Positions 24,315 through 33,222 of a DNA stretch of 64,000 nt are shown here, piece after piece. Below the pieces are notes generated by a model, which made no database searches, was not told the origin of the DNA, and was given only the letters and a program-made list of their open reading frames with translations. The stretch is from Pirellulales bacterium (GTDB taxonomy: Bacteria; Planctomycetota; Planctomycetia; Pirellulales; JAEUIK01). The position numbers and the translations under genes were made by a program. The stretch covers positions 1-64,000 of the forward strand of contig JAHBXR010000007.1 of the NCBI GenBank assembly GCA_019636335.1, written 5' to 3'. Every line of letters starts with the position of its first letter. Positions within the stretch are counted from its first letter, which is position 1.

Positions 24315-27194
24315 TCAGGCGAGCCTCCAACGAACCGCGAATAGCTCCGTGCGCTTCACGTCCTGGGCGAGTTTCGCCTCAATTTCCTCGATGAGGTTGT
24401 CCTTGCGGTTCTCGATCTCGTCCTGGGCCTCGTCCCGTTGCTTGCGCTTGTCTTTCAGCTTTCGCTCCATGTCCTTTACCTGCCGCTGCTGCGCGACCTT
24501 CTGCTCCAGGCTTGCCGCTTGCCTGGCCTCGCGTTTGGCAACCTTGATCTCGGTTTCGAGTTCCTTGATCTCGCGCTCGATGCCGTCCTTCAGGTCTTCG
24601 GCCCAGCGGTCGAGCTTTTCCATTTCAAGGTCGAACCAGTGGGCGTTGCGGGCGGATATGTCCCCCAAGGCACGACTTTGCCCGAATTCAGTGGCGTCGT
24701 CGAGCGATTTCCGAACGTTGGGCGACAGGTCGACAGAATGGCCGGAGCTTGCTGGCAGGTCAAAGAGCCTGCGGCACTGGTTAGCATCAAGCGTATTGCC
24801 GGTGTCATCAGTGCCGACAAGCAGGATGATCTCTTCCGAATCGAGCGATGTGATCGTCAGCCGCACGGCGCTCAGCCAGCCGGACTTTCCGACGAGGCCG
24901 TTCAGGACAGCGATATTCTTGCGCGCACCGGAATAGTTGAAGGTCAGCTCTGCGACTGGGGTGGCCAGCGATTTTGCCTGTTCAAGCAGCCGCTGCGCCA
25001 GCGGATGGCCGACCCGGTAGGTATTGGCATCCTCGATATGCTTGCCGATCCGGTATGGCCCTGGATGGATCGTCTCGCCCGGAAAAGGGTTTCGCGTGAG
25101 CTGAAAGCTGTAGCCTTCCTCCTCAAAGCGTGCGGCATCGGCAAGAAGGTGTTTCGTGACGGCCCATAGCTGGGCATTGAACCGGTCGAGCAGACCACTG
25201 CTTTCGATGCGGACTTTCTCGATGACTTCCTGATCGAAATTGTCCAGGAGCTTCTCGCGCGCATCTCTTTGGCCGGCGGCGATCTCTTCATCCAATTCGC
25301 GTTGCAGTTCGTCAAACTCCTGCTGAATCTGCTCCGGCGTGCGGCATCGCTGATAGATGGAGGCAATGCGCTTCTCGAAGTCGACGCCGGATTCCACGGC
25401 CCCCAGCACTTCGTCACTGGCTCCGAATACGCCGTCGAACAGGCGGAACTTCTCGTCGAGGAGTTGGTAGACGCGCTGGTCGGCGGCGTTGTTCTTGTTG
25501 AGGAAGTTGACGACGACCACGTCGCGTTTCTGCCCATAGCGATGGCAGCGGCCGATCCGCTGCTCAATCCGTTGGGGGTTCCAGGGGAGGTCGTAGTTGA
25601 CCACGAGGTTGCAAAACTGAAGATTGATTCCCTCGGCAGCCGCTTCCGTTGCGATCATGATGGCGGCTTCGTCCCGGAAATAGTCCACGAGTGCCGCGCG
25701 CATGTCGGCGGCAGGCGATCCGGAGACGCGGTCAGTGCCCTGATGCTTTTCGAGCCACCGGCGGTAGATGTCTTTGGAAGCCTTGTCGCTGTTGGTTCCA
25801 TTGAAGAGCATGACCCGGCCAGCGAACTCGGTTTGCTCCAGGATGCGGTAGAGGTACTCTTGCGTGCGGCGGGATTCGGTGAAGATCAATGCCTTCTGCT
25901 GGACGGCGGTATTACCGTCCACGCCGGGCGATTGTGCGGCGGCATCGAAGCCGCGCCGCAGGGCGGTGAGAAGTACCTCCCCTTTCGAGTTTCGGGCGAT
26001 GGACTTGGCCAGTTCATGGAACTCGCGCAGCTTCGCAGTTTCCTGTCGCAAATCCGCTAACTGCTCCGGCGAATAGGTGGGTTTGCCATCTTCTGCCTCT
26101 TCCGCTTCGTCGGGTTCCCATTCGTCGGCCAGTTCGTCGAAATCCTCCAGGTCCTGGGCCACCTGTTCCGGCGGCGCATCGACGGCGGTTGCCTTCGCTG
26201 CCGCTATTTCCAGTTTCTGGGCAAGTCCGCTTAACGTGTCGGAAATGGCATAGGTCGAGGATGCAAGCAGCTTGCGCAGAATCAGCGTCATGAGCGAGCG
26301 CTGGCTGGCGGGCAGTGCGTAGAGTGTTGGCTGCTGTAAATAAGATGACACCAGGTCATAGAGCTTCTGCTCGTCATCGCTGGGTACAAATTCCTGCACC
26401 AGTGCATGGCGGTTGGTGTACTTGATGTATTCGAGCACCTGGCGGCGAAGCGTCCGCTTACAGACGGTCGCAAGCCGCTCTTTCAGGTCCGTGAAGTCGG
26501 CATTGTCGCCGAGCCGGGTGAACTTGGCCCGGTACGTCTTGAAGTCGCCAAATGCATAGTCATCAATGATCGAAACCAGTCCGTACAGTTCCAACAGGGT
26601 GTTCTGAAGTGGCGTGGCGGTGAGCAGCACCTTGCGGTAGGGCGCGATGGCCTGCTTGATGGCGTTGGCGATCTTGTTGTTGGGCTTATAGACGTTGCGC
26701 AGCCGATGCGCTTCGTCGATCACGATCAAGTCCCACTTCGTCTGGCGGATATAGGGCTCCATCTTCCGGCAGAACTGATACGAACAGATGATGACCGCAT
26801 CCTGCTCGAACGGGTTGAGGTTGCCGGAGCGGACACATTCGTTGAAGGTTCGGGCCTCCAGGATGGCCGACGGTAGGAAGAACTTGTCGGCGAGTTCCTG
26901 TGCCCATTGCTTGCGGAGGTTGGCCGGGGCGATGACGAGAATCCGCCGACCTGACTCCGCCCATTTCTGGGCGATCAACAGTCCGGCTTCAATCGTTTTG
27001 CCGAGGCCTACTTCATCAGCGAGGATTGCTCCCTTGGAGAGCGGATTGCGGAAGGCGAAGAGTGCGGCTTCGATCTGGTGCGGATTGAGGTCTACCTGCG
27101 CGTCCGACAGCACGGCGGTGAGCTTTTCGACATTGTCGGAAGCGCATCGCTTGGTGAGGTCATGGGCAAACAGCTTGGCGTGGTAGTCTGTCAT
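24315..27194 (-). CDS. SNF2-family (HepA/RapA-like) helicase
   Basis: A protein of 959 residues. SNF2 motifs: ADEVGLGKTIEAG (I), VIDEAHRLRN (II), LLTATPLQN (III), then a C-terminal helicase domain with MIATEAAAEGINLQFC and IGRCHRYGQKRDV (VI). The last 130 residues form a strong coiled coil rich in Lys/Glu. Such ATPases move on double-stranded DNA and occur in DISARM (DrmD) and similar defence loci; no other drm genes are seen here. The ATG overlaps the DUF2130 stop (ATGA), so the two work together. It is separated from Abi by a hairpin. Confidence 0.9.
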   Translation of the reverse strand: MTDYHAKLFAHDLTKRCASDNVEKLTAVLSDAQVDLNPHQIEAALFAFRNPLSKGAILADEVGLGKTIEAGLLIAQKWAESGRRILVIAPANLRKQWAQELADKFFLPSAILEARTFNECVRSGNLNPFEQDAVIICSYQFCRKMEPYIRQTKWDLIVIDEAHRLRNVYKPNNKIANAIKQAIAPYRKVLLTATPLQNTLLELYGLVSIIDDYAFGDFKTYRAKFTRLGDNADFTDLKERLATVCKRTLRRQVLEYIKYTNRHALVQEFVPSDDEQKLYDLVSSYLQQPTLYALPASQRSLMTLILRKLLASSTYAISDTLSGLAQKLEIAAAKATAVDAPPEQVAQDLEDFDELADEWEPDEAEEAEDGKPTYSPEQLADLRQETAKLREFHELAKSIARNSKGEVLLTALRRGFDAAAQSPGVDGNTAVQQKALIFTESRRTQEYLYRILEQTEFAGRVMLFNGTNSDKASKDIYRRWLEKHQGTDRVSGSPAADMRAALVDYFRDEAAIMIATEAAAEGINLQFCNLVVNYDLPWNPQRIEQRIGRCHRYGQKRDVVVVNFLNKNNAADQRVYQLLDEKFRLFDGVFGASDEVLGAVESGVDFEKRIASIYQRCRTPEQIQQEFDELQRELDEEIAAGQRDAREKLLDNFDQEVIEKVRIESSGLLDRFNAQLWAVTKHLLADAARFEEEGYSFQLTRNPFPGETIHPGPYRIGKHIEDANTYRVGHPLAQRLLEQAKSLATPVAELTFNYSGARKNIAVLNGLVGKSGWLSAVRLTITSLDSEEIILLVGTDDTGNTLDANQCRRLFDLPASSGHSVDLSPNVRKSLDDATEFGQSRALGDISARNAHWFDLEMEKLDRWAEDLKDGIEREIKELETEIKVAKREARQAASLEQKVAQQRQVKDMERKLKDKRKQRDEAQDEIENRKDNLIEEIEAKLAQDVKRTELFAVRWRLA

Positions 27195-28489
27195 CCGCTG
27201 GACTCGGTCGAGTCGTCCTCCTGGACGTCCGGTAGTAATTTGAGGTCAAGTCCCTCGATTTCCTGCAACGTTTTACCAGCTATACCTTGCAGGTCTCCGT
27301 ACATGCCCGCCGTCGCTTCAACGACACAGCGGATTTGTTCTTCTCGCTTGGCCCATAGTTTGGTCATGGTCTTGCGTTCGCGCTGAAGGTCTTCATGCAT
27401 ATCGCCAAACTTCTCGACAATGGCATGCACGCGGTGACGGAACCGTGGGCCGGTAAGGTATTGATAGACCAGTTCCATCTTCGACTGCTGGCCTTCACCG
27501 GCCTGCCGGGCGGTGGCCAGCTCGATCAGAGAATGACGTAGCGCGATGGCAACCGGGATCGCGCAGCGATGGCCCGTGACCCATACGCCGTCGATCAGGT
27601 TGAAGGTCTCGACGTCTTTGGGAAGGGTTTGCGAGACAATCAGCGCGACATCTGCTTTCGCAGCTCGCTGGTCGTCACGGAGCTTGGCCAGCCAGCCGTC
27701 GCTCCAGTTCTTGGTGCGTTTCGATTCCCAAAGAATGGTCCCGCAAATGCCTGCCGGTCCCATGACTCGCTGAATGACATCGCCACCATGTTCGCCCTTG
27801 GGAACCGGTTCGACGGAGTCTTGTGGAAACGTGCTGCGGATCAGCCCTTCAAGTTCCAGTTCCAGCACTTCACCCTGCAATTGCTGGGAGCCTTGTTCGG
27901 CCTTGCGCTTCAGCTCCTCGATCTGCCGCTGCATGCCGGCAATCTGTTCTTCCTTCTCGGCAACCCGCAGCTTGAGCCCCTCTTCGGCTTCGAGCTTTGC
28001 CTTGTCGCGAACAGCGGTAAGGGATTCCTGGACCTTCTTCTCGATGGTGAGGTCCATTTCGCGTTTGGCATCATCAAGCTCGCGTTGCTTGCGGATGAGG
28101 TCGGCCTGGGCCTTTTGCGCTTCGGCGAGCTTGGCATCGCGATCGGCCAATACCTCCTGCAGCTCGGCAAGCTCTTTGGTCTGTTTCTCCAGGTCGGCAG
28201 ACAGAAGTCGGCGGGCCTTCTTCGCCTCTTCGTCGGCAATGGCCTGCCGCTCTTCGGCGAGCTTCTTGGCCACTTCCTCGTCGATCGACTCCCTGGCCTT
28301 GGCGAGATTTGCCTGCTCCGCGCGAAGGCTCGCCTCCCGGCGGGCGATGTCGGCGTCCTTCTGCGTCAGCTTTTCCTCATACTGGGTACGGATCGACTCC
28401 AGGAGCGGAGCGGCAAGCGACTCTGTCAGCTTGACTTCCGTCTTGCAGTTGGGGCAGGTGATGACTGGTTCGTTCATGGGGGCGGCCAC
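27191..28489 (-). CDS. DUF2130 coiled-coil protein with PD-(D/E)XK-like domain
   Basis: A protein of 432 residues from a GTG start at 28489 with GAGGAA upstream. The N-terminus has a CPNC pair. Residues 35-200 are a long charged coiled coil. The C-terminal DUF2130 domain (about 205-380) contains GGDVIQRV and ILWESKRTKNW, which fit a D...ExK nuclease core, then ADVALIVSQTLP. DUF2130 proteins are poorly characterised. Coupling to a SNF2 helicase suggests a helicase-nuclease pair. It is probably the first gene of the defence operon, with its promoter in the gap to the right. Confidence 0.85.
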   Translation of the reverse strand: MAAPMNEPVITCPNCKTEVKLTESLAAPLLESIRTQYEEKLTQKDADIARREASLRAEQANLAKARESIDEEVAKKLAEERQAIADEEAKKARRLLSADLEKQTKELAELQEVLADRDAKLAEAQKAQADLIRKQRELDDAKREMDLTIEKKVQESLTAVRDKAKLEAEEGLKLRVAEKEEQIAGMQRQIEELKRKAEQGSQQLQGEVLELELEGLIRSTFPQDSVEPVPKGEHGGDVIQRVMGPAGICGTILWESKRTKNWSDGWLAKLRDDQRAAKADVALIVSQTLPKDVETFNLIDGVWVTGHRCAIPVAIALRHSLIELATARQAGEGQQSKMELVYQYLTGPRFRHRVHAIVEKFGDMHEDLQRERKTMTKLWAKREEQIRCVVEATAGMYGDLQGIAGKTLQEIEGLDLKLLPDVQEDDSTESSG

Positions 28490-29180
28490 GGATTTCCTCG
28501 ATTCGACTCTCCTCGGATATCAGTCACGCCCGCGAATGTCAACGGACCGCAAGGTCTTCGACGGCATGAGCTTATGCTATAGCCAGCCAGAGTAGCCAGC
28601 CTGCAGGAATGGTCGCTGATGCGACCTGCCAAGCTCGATGTGCCCAAATGAGCGCACCTGCCCGGCCCCAGAAAGACAGCCCCCCTAATGTCGGCCCGGA
28701 GACAGTATACGGATGTCCGCTTTCGGTCGCAAACCTGCCGATGACAAATCCGCAGTTCGGTAGGTCGCGGTGATGCCTCCCGCCACCGATCGCCGAGAAT
28801 CGTGTTCTGGAGCGAGGAGGCTGTGCAAGGTACCAACCCTATCACTTCTTTCTCTGGCGGGCCTCCAAATGCGATTTTGACCGCGTCTAGCGCGAGAAGG
28901 TTCACGACATCTTCCTGAATGCCAATTCTTGCTTCAGCATGCCGCACACGAAGTAAGGGCGGCTTTGTCTCGATCAATCAAATGGTTGGCTGATCGATCA
29001 ACAGTTCTCCTTCGTTGGACAACCGCTGAGCGGGGGTCTTGAAAAGCAGAATGAATCCCCTCCGCCGTCGACTGCGTGGTGGGTCGCGCGCCGGCGTCGG
29101 GAAAGTGGGAGGGGGTTTTTAATTACAAGAAAGGAAAACGGGTTAAGCCGTTGAATTGTCGGGATCGCAAACGACAACTT

Positions 29181-29198
29181 TTGACGGTCATGCGTCAA
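29181..29198. promoter_or_regulatory. operator/iteron-like dyad 1
   Basis: TTGACG-GTCATG-CGTCAA is a perfect 6-6-6 inverted repeat 92 bases before the RepL-like start codon. A related copy starts 54 bases downstream, about five helical turns, suggesting binding on one DNA face by the initiator or a repressor. Confidence 0.5.
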
Positions 29199-29234
29199 TT
29201 CGGGACGGTTGTCCGACAGAAATGACTTGCGCGT

Positions 29235-29252
29235 TTGTCGGTCGTGTGCCAA
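29235..29252. promoter_or_regulatory. operator/iteron-like dyad 2
   Basis: TTGTCG-GTCGTG-TGCCAA matches dyad 1 at 14 of 18 positions (consensus TTGNCGGTCRTGNGNCAA). It lies 38 bases before the RepL-like gene, where a bound protein would block transcription or mark an origin. Confidence 0.45.
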
Positions 29253-29289
29253 TGTGCTGACTGTTAAGTGACAAAATCAGAGGTACAAA

Positions 29290-29892
29290 ATGACGGAAGA
29301 GCGCCAGATTGTTGAACAACCAGCCAATCAATTGACAACCAAACGTGGTTTCCCTGTCTACCGGACCAATCCCAGCATCCCTTCGACCAACGGAATGCCC
29401 ACAAGGAACAAACGCTTCCATGTGCCAGGCGGCAAGGCCTCGATGATCGTCGACAACAGCACCGGCGAGATTAAGGGGATCGGTGGCATGGGCTTCTGGT
29501 GGGACGAAGAAGTTGATAGCACGCGATTCGTCAAGCTGTTCCTGGATGGGATCAAGCAAGCGGCGGGCTTGTCGAAGACCGGCATACAGGTTTTCGAATT
29601 GGTCTATCACCAAATGCGCGAGAACCCGGGCTCTGATGAGATCAAGCTGAATCAATACGTTGCGAAGGATCACGGCATGAGTGACCGCACCTATCAGCGC
29701 GGCGTGCGGGAGCTGCTCGAAAAGGAGTTCCTCTATCGCAGCCCTAGTGACGGCGTCTTCTTCGTGAATATTCGGTTCATGTTCAACGGGGATCGCCTCG
29801 CGTTCGTGAAGTCCTACCATCTGAAGGATTCCACGCGGCAGCCGGAGCTAACTTCCATCGGAATGCCGGCCCTCCCCTCTCCCTCGGAATAA
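29290..29892 (+). CDS. RepL-like plasmid replication initiator
   Basis: A protein of 200 residues with AGAGG before ATG 29290. It reads like the RepL family: NSTGEIKGIGG near residue 57, FVKLFLDGIKQAAGLSKTG, a winged helix NQYVAKDHGMSDRTYQRGV followed by LLEKEFLYRS, and a C-terminal FVNIRFMFNGDRLAF that matches the typical wing end. Such proteins start rolling-circle or theta replication of small plasmids. Next to ParA and iteron-like dyads it suggests that element 2 can replicate after excision. Identification is by eye. Confidence 0.65.
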   Translation: MTEERQIVEQPANQLTTKRGFPVYRTNPSIPSTNGMPTRNKRFHVPGGKASMIVDNSTGEIKGIGGMGFWWDEEVDSTRFVKLFLDGIKQAAGLSKTGIQVFELVYHQMRENPGSDEIKLNQYVAKDHGMSDRTYQRGVRELLEKEFLYRSPSDGVFFVNIRFMFNGDRLAFVKSYHLKDSTRQPELTSIGMPALPSPSE

Positions 29893-29893
29893 T

Positions 29894-30220
29894 TCACTTG
29901 ATGTAGCCGTTGTCCTTGAGCCACGGCTCAATGGCTTGCTCCAGGATGTCCTGCAGCGTGTTCGGCTCTATTCCCTTGAGCTGGCGTTCCAGTGAGCAAC
30001 GCTTCAAAGCGGCGGCTAAGTCGCCGCGAATGCGTGTGCTGATCGGCACGCGGCCGAGGTTCTGTGCCGGTGAAGCGTCCTGCTTCGGGCTTTTCGAGAG
30101 ACCTCCCTCCCCGCCTTCGGTGACGATCTCTTCTCCCCGTATGAACTTCCTGGCCGTGTCGAGGTCGACCGGTGGGGCTGGAGTATCGATACCGACGCTG
30201 AGAGGACGACGTTCCTTCAT
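29894..30220 (-). CDS. small ParA partner, ribbon-helix-helix-like
   Basis: A protein of 108 residues with AGGAGC before ATG 30220. The N-terminal 60 residues are disordered and charged. The C-terminal part, PISTRIRGDLAAALKRCSL then LQDILEQAIEPWL, looks like a ribbon-helix-helix or small DNA-binding fold. It starts 10 bases after the ParA stop and is likely its ParB-like centromere-binding partner. It converges with the RepL-like gene, ending two bases beyond it. Confidence 0.6.
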   Translation of the reverse strand: MKERRPLSVGIDTPAPPVDLDTARKFIRGEEIVTEGGEGGLSKSPKQDASPAQNLGRVPISTRIRGDLAAALKRCSLERQLKGIEPNTLQDILEQAIEPWLKDNGYIK

Positions 30221-30229
30221 GGCCCGCTC

Positions 30230-30913
30230 CTATGTGGCCAGCGCGGTCCGGCGCTGGGCGCGGAGTTTGGTAGCCGATTCCGATACGGCTTCGGGCATGA
30301 GTTCTCTAAAGAGACGATCCACCTCCTCCGCCGCTTCCTTGGCACGTGATCCAAGATCCCAAACGACGGCGGCTTGGCCTGGGGCGTCCGCGTAAATCTG
30401 GCGGAGAGTCATCGAGGTGTTCGCGATCGGCAGTTTCAGGAGTGCTGCCGCTTCGCGCATGTCTTGCGTCAGCCGATAGTGTTTGCCGACCATGCTGAGA
30501 ACGATAACGGCTTTTGGATGGCCATTACGAATCTGCTGAGACTGGCGAAGTACCTTGGTCGCGGCATCCAGGGCGCGAACTTCGAGCATGCTTGCCTTGC
30601 ATGGCACAATGGCCTTGTCGGCGACAAGCAAAAGCGCCCTACTCATTTCGGCCAGGCTTCCCGGCCCGTCCGCAACGATGTAGTCCGTCTCCTGCCTCAA
30701 TAGCGGAAGTTCGCTGATGATCGTATCTGGGTCCTTGAGACAAATGGCTTTAACTCCGGGGGCCGCTTCCCTGATCCATTGCGATGAGGATTGCTGTGTG
30801 TCGCAATCAGCCAGCGTGACGCGGTGGCCCTGGCGTTGCAGCCAAGCAGCGAGGTGTACGGCGACCGTCGATTTGCCGACGCCGCCTTTGGAATTTGCGA
30901 TGGCGATAATCAT
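30230..30913 (-). CDS. parA: ParA-family partition ATPase
   Basis: A protein of 227 residues from ATG 30913 (an in-frame start at 30925 is possible; neither has a clear ribosome-binding site). Deviant Walker A KGGVGKST at residues 9-16, Walker A' [14 protein letters not shown] near 40, and Walker [10 protein letters not shown]. It lacks an N-terminal HTH, so it is of the small type Ib kind, which usually pairs with a small RHH protein, as here. It drives segregation of the element or of an excised circle. The repeat array upstream is the likely centromere. Confidence 0.9.
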   Translation of the reverse strand: MIIAIANSKGGVGKSTVAVHLAAWLQRQGHRVTLADCDTQQSSSQWIREAAPGVKAICLKDPDTIISELPLLRQETDYIVADGPGSLAEMSRALLLVADKAIVPCKASMLEVRALDAATKVLRQSQQIRNGHPKAVIVLSMVGKHYRLTQDMREAAALLKLPIANTSMTLRQIYADAPGQAAVVWDLGSRAKEAAEEVDRLFRELMPEAVSESATKLRAQRRTALAT

Positions 30914-30932
30914 GCGACAACGCATAGCACGT

Positions 30933-31138
30933 TTGCAGGATGACATGCAAGCAGTATTTCATGATGGCCGGCTGGCAAGCCGACATGCCGTCCTGCAATC
31001 CTGCAATAAGGATGTCCTGCTTGATTGCTGTCCTGCTTGCTGGCAAGCAACCTGACATTCATGATTGATGGCATGCTTGAGAGAATGTTTTCATGCTGGC
31101 CTGCCTGCCTGACAGATTGCAAGCAAGATGTCCTGCAA
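30933..31138. repeat. centromere-like repeat array (parS candidate)
   Basis: Six copies of the octamer TCCTGC(AA/TT): 30991-30998, 30999-31006, 31015-31022, 31031-31038 and 31131-31138 in forward orientation, and 30933-30940 reversed. They are interspersed with CATGATGGC, GACATGCC and TGCAAGC-like words up to about 31175. The array lies directly upstream of parA, the usual position of a type Ib centromere and autoregulatory operator. The stretch from 31180 to 31438 shows no gene I can support. Confidence 0.55.
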
Positions 31139-31438
31139 GCTGACATGCCAGACAGCCTGCATGATGGCTGGCATTGATTTTCACGGTGAAAAAGACACCT
31201 AAGCACCGCTTAGGGAAGATGTCTGTGCTCCACTTGAGCTTTTTTGACTGTGCAGGAGTCAGCAAACTGACTGCGGAGCTGGATGCTCCTCCATCATCCT
31301 TCCCAGGCGATCCGGATGTGTGCCGTGATGGCAAACATCCGACCGCTGGATGCGGGCGCGGTGTGTCGCATTGGGATGCTCTTGGGGAGGCAAGCCGAGG
31401 CAGGATGCGTCGGCAACAACAGCGAGGCGGCAGGGAGG

Positions 31439-31618
31439 TTACTCGCCGAGCTGGATTTGTTTGATGGTCGAGAGGTTCTTGACGTTCACCCGTGGGGGTA
31501 GGTCGGGCTTGTCCCAGTCAATCTCCGCGAGGGTCACGCCACCGTCGAGCGGTAGCAACGCGGTGACCTTACCGCGCGCGAAGGGTACGTCGCCTGTGTA
31601 TTGGCCGGTGTTTTGCAG
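31439..31618 (-). pseudogene. 3' fragment of a conserved-looking minus-strand gene
   Basis: About 60 residues ending in a stop at 31439-31441: GQYTGDVPFARGKVTALLPL, then GGVTLAEIDWDKPDLPPRVN and KQIQLGE. The composition is strongly protein-like. Upstream of about 31618 the same frame runs antisense through relaxase coding sequence, so the natural N-terminus is missing. I recall similar sequences in planctomycete elements but cannot name a family. The junction with the relaxase fragment marks a deletion or rearrangement. Confidence 0.45.
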
Positions 31619-32059
31619 GACGGCAAGCACCGGCTGAATAATGGCTCGATCTACGAAGTCGGGGGCTTTGACGAGTCGGGCAACATCGTCCTGGATAATG
31701 GCTGGACGGTAACGAAGGATTTTGGCCATCTGGACTATGGCTATACCGTCACGTCCTTCGCCAGCCAGGGAAAGACAGTCGATCGCGTCTTCGTCGGACA
31801 GGGTTTCGAGAGCCTTCCGGCCTCCAGCCGCGAGCAGTTTTACGTCAGCGCCTCACGGGCGCGGCAGCAGGTCGCCTTCTATACCGGGAGCAAACAGGAA
31901 TTGCTGGAAGCCGTGTCGCGTAGCGACGAAAGGCTGACGGCCACGGAGTTACTTCACGGCGGGCTTCCCCCCGCCATCCGTGCGCCCGAGCGTTCAGCAG
32001 AGCATGTGCGGACCGAGGAGCGTACCCGCGAGCATAGGGAGCTAGTCCATGAGCGGTAG
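31601..32059 (+). pseudogene. C-terminal fragment of a TrwC/TraA-type (MOBF) relaxase-helicase
   Basis: About 150 residues with hallmark sequence of the last helicase domain: HRLNNGSIYEVGGF, WTVTKDFGHLDYGYTVTSFA, SQGKTVDRVFVG and FYVSASRARQQVAFYT (motif VI region). Complete relaxases of this family are 900 residues or more; the N-terminal relaxase domain and Walker A are absent from the window. The stop at 32059 overlaps the start of the next gene by 11 bases, the natural arrangement of an intact operon end. Element 2 therefore lost most of its relaxase gene. Confidence 0.85.
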
Positions 32060-32468
32060 TGTCATCGAACGTTATGTGAACCGCGTCCCCGAGCCTGCGC
32101 GCAAGCCGTCGGTAAGCGAAGACCCGGATGCGCTGGATGACCTTGGCGCGTTCAGCATACTGCGCGGCGTGCGGGAACGGGCCTTGATGTTGGAGTTGCG
32201 GATGAAGGATGGGGGCGTGACGGCTCTGAGCTATGCCTATCTGAGTAAGGCGGTCTTCGATCCGTCGGAAGGGATCACCTTGCAGTTTGGTGGCAGCACC
32301 GTGCGGATCGCCGGCACGAACCTCGCCACCGAGGTCCGGCCGAACGTCCAGCTTTTCCAGTCACTGCTGCGGCATCGCGTGCCGTGGGTACGTGAAGCCG
32401 ACCGTGCGAGTTCGCTTCGTGCCCCGGCCGGGGCAATCGTCATCGATGAGATCAGGATCGAGCCTTAG
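32049..32468 (+). CDS. small protein coupled to the relaxase, unknown function
   Basis: A protein of 139 residues that overlaps the relaxase fragment by 11 bases. Beta-rich middle: ERALMLELRMKDGGVTALSY, then GITLQFGGSTVRIAGTNL, and a C-terminal AIVIDEIRIEP. No membrane segment or signal. Its place immediately after a relaxase suggests an accessory role, but no family is recognised. It appears complete, although it may no longer be expressed because the upstream gene is truncated. Confidence 0.65.
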   Translation: MSGSVIERYVNRVPEPARKPSVSEDPDALDDLGAFSILRGVRERALMLELRMKDGGVTALSYAYLSKAVFDPSEGITLQFGGSTVRIAGTNLATEVRPNVQLFQSLLRHRVPWVREADRASSLRAPAGAIVIDEIRIEP

Positions 32469-32863
32469 AGCGGCGTTGCCGCATTAGTCCATACCCGGCC
32501 ATCGACAATCCGGCAGTGGCCATCTAGCTCGATCCGCAAGAGCGGACAGAAAACCTCAGATCCTGTGCAAGTTCAATGGGATGACCGACGTCGGAAGTGC
32601 CTGTCTACATTCCGCCGGTCACGACAGGCACCGGACAAGCGCTTGGAATGGTGTTGCCCGAATCAGTTTGGTTTTCAATCGTTTAACGTAATTGGCGATC
32701 AGTGTCATTGAAGTGTCACACAACTCTGCTTCAGGCGCACGGCCGATTGCGCTATACTGACCTTATCCGTACCAGCCTTGAGTTCTGGTCGGAGGAGTGG
32801 CGCAGGGGCGTGATTGATGTGTTCTGGCGTTGCTATGTTCAACATTAAAGTGAAGGAAATTCT
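32469..32863 (+). other. 395-base gap upstream of the pilin gene
   Basis: No gene seen. A possible -10 element TATACT lies at 32753-32758, about 105 bases before the pilin start, without a clear -35 box. GAAGGAAA just before 32864 is the ribosome-binding site of the pilin gene. Confidence 0.3.
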
Positions 32864-33214
32864 ATGACAACAATGACTTCAACCCAAGGTTTGTCTGCTG
32901 CTTGGCAGGCTTGCCTGATGATGCTACTCGCCGCAGTAGTCGTCATGATTCCTGATTTGGCATTTGCCACCGATACTCCGATGGGCCGGGTGCTTTGCAC
33001 CGTGGTGCAGTGGTTCACTGGTAATACTGGCAAAGGCCTGGCAACCATAGCGATCACCATCATCGGTATCGGCGCGCTACTCGGGAAAGTATCCTGGGGT
33101 ATGGCGATCATCGTCGGCATCGGTGTAGCGATTGTTTTCGGAGCCGCTGGACTGGTCGAAGCAATGAATGCTGGAAGCGGTGCGGACACCGCGAGCCAGT
33201 GCTCGACGACCTAA
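32864..33214 (+). CDS. VirB2/TrbC-type conjugative pilin
   Basis: A protein of 116 residues. It has a signal-type N-terminus (ACLMMLLAAVVVMIPDLAFA, with cleavage plausible after AFA), then VQWFTGNTGKGLATIAITII and a second membrane segment AIIVGIGVAIVFGAAGLV. This two-helix layout with the G-x-x-L-A-T-I motif is characteristic of VirB2/TrbC pilins of type IV secretion. Normally virB3/virB4 genes follow; here the next gene is on the opposite strand and unrelated. The pilin is the only channel component visible. Confidence 0.85.
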   Translation: MTTMTSTQGLSAAWQACLMMLLAAVVVMIPDLAFATDTPMGRVLCTVVQWFTGNTGKGLATIAITIIGIGALLGKVSWGMAIIVGIGVAIVFGAAGLVEAMNAGSGADTASQCSTT

Positions 33215-33222
33215 TTCACGTT

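Larger units (their letters stand above)
28490..29289. other. 800-base divergent control region, possible gene remnant
   Basis: Lies between the minus-strand defence operon and the plus-strand RepL-like gene. A minus frame from 28977 to 28474 begins with protein-like sequence (RVRHAEARIGIQEDVVNL, AFGGPPEKEVIGLV) and then loses that character, so a decayed gene is possible. The left part must carry the promoter for the DUF2130 gene. The right part carries two operator-like dyads listed separately. I see no RNA gene. Confidence 0.4.

Noticed and set aside
24315-27194. Interpretation of the SNF2 helicase as DrmD of a DISARM system
   Set aside because: No drmA, drmB or drmC homologue is visible in the window and the methyltransferase is a type III Mod, so DISARM is not supported.
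28998-29252. A short minus frame over the operator dyads upstream of the RepL-like gene
   Set aside because: Low protein character, no ribosome-binding site, and it overlaps symmetrical repeats typical of a control region.
30933-31175. CRISPR-like array
   Set aside because: The repeated words are only 8 bases with irregular spacing, and no cas genes are present; a partition site explains it better.
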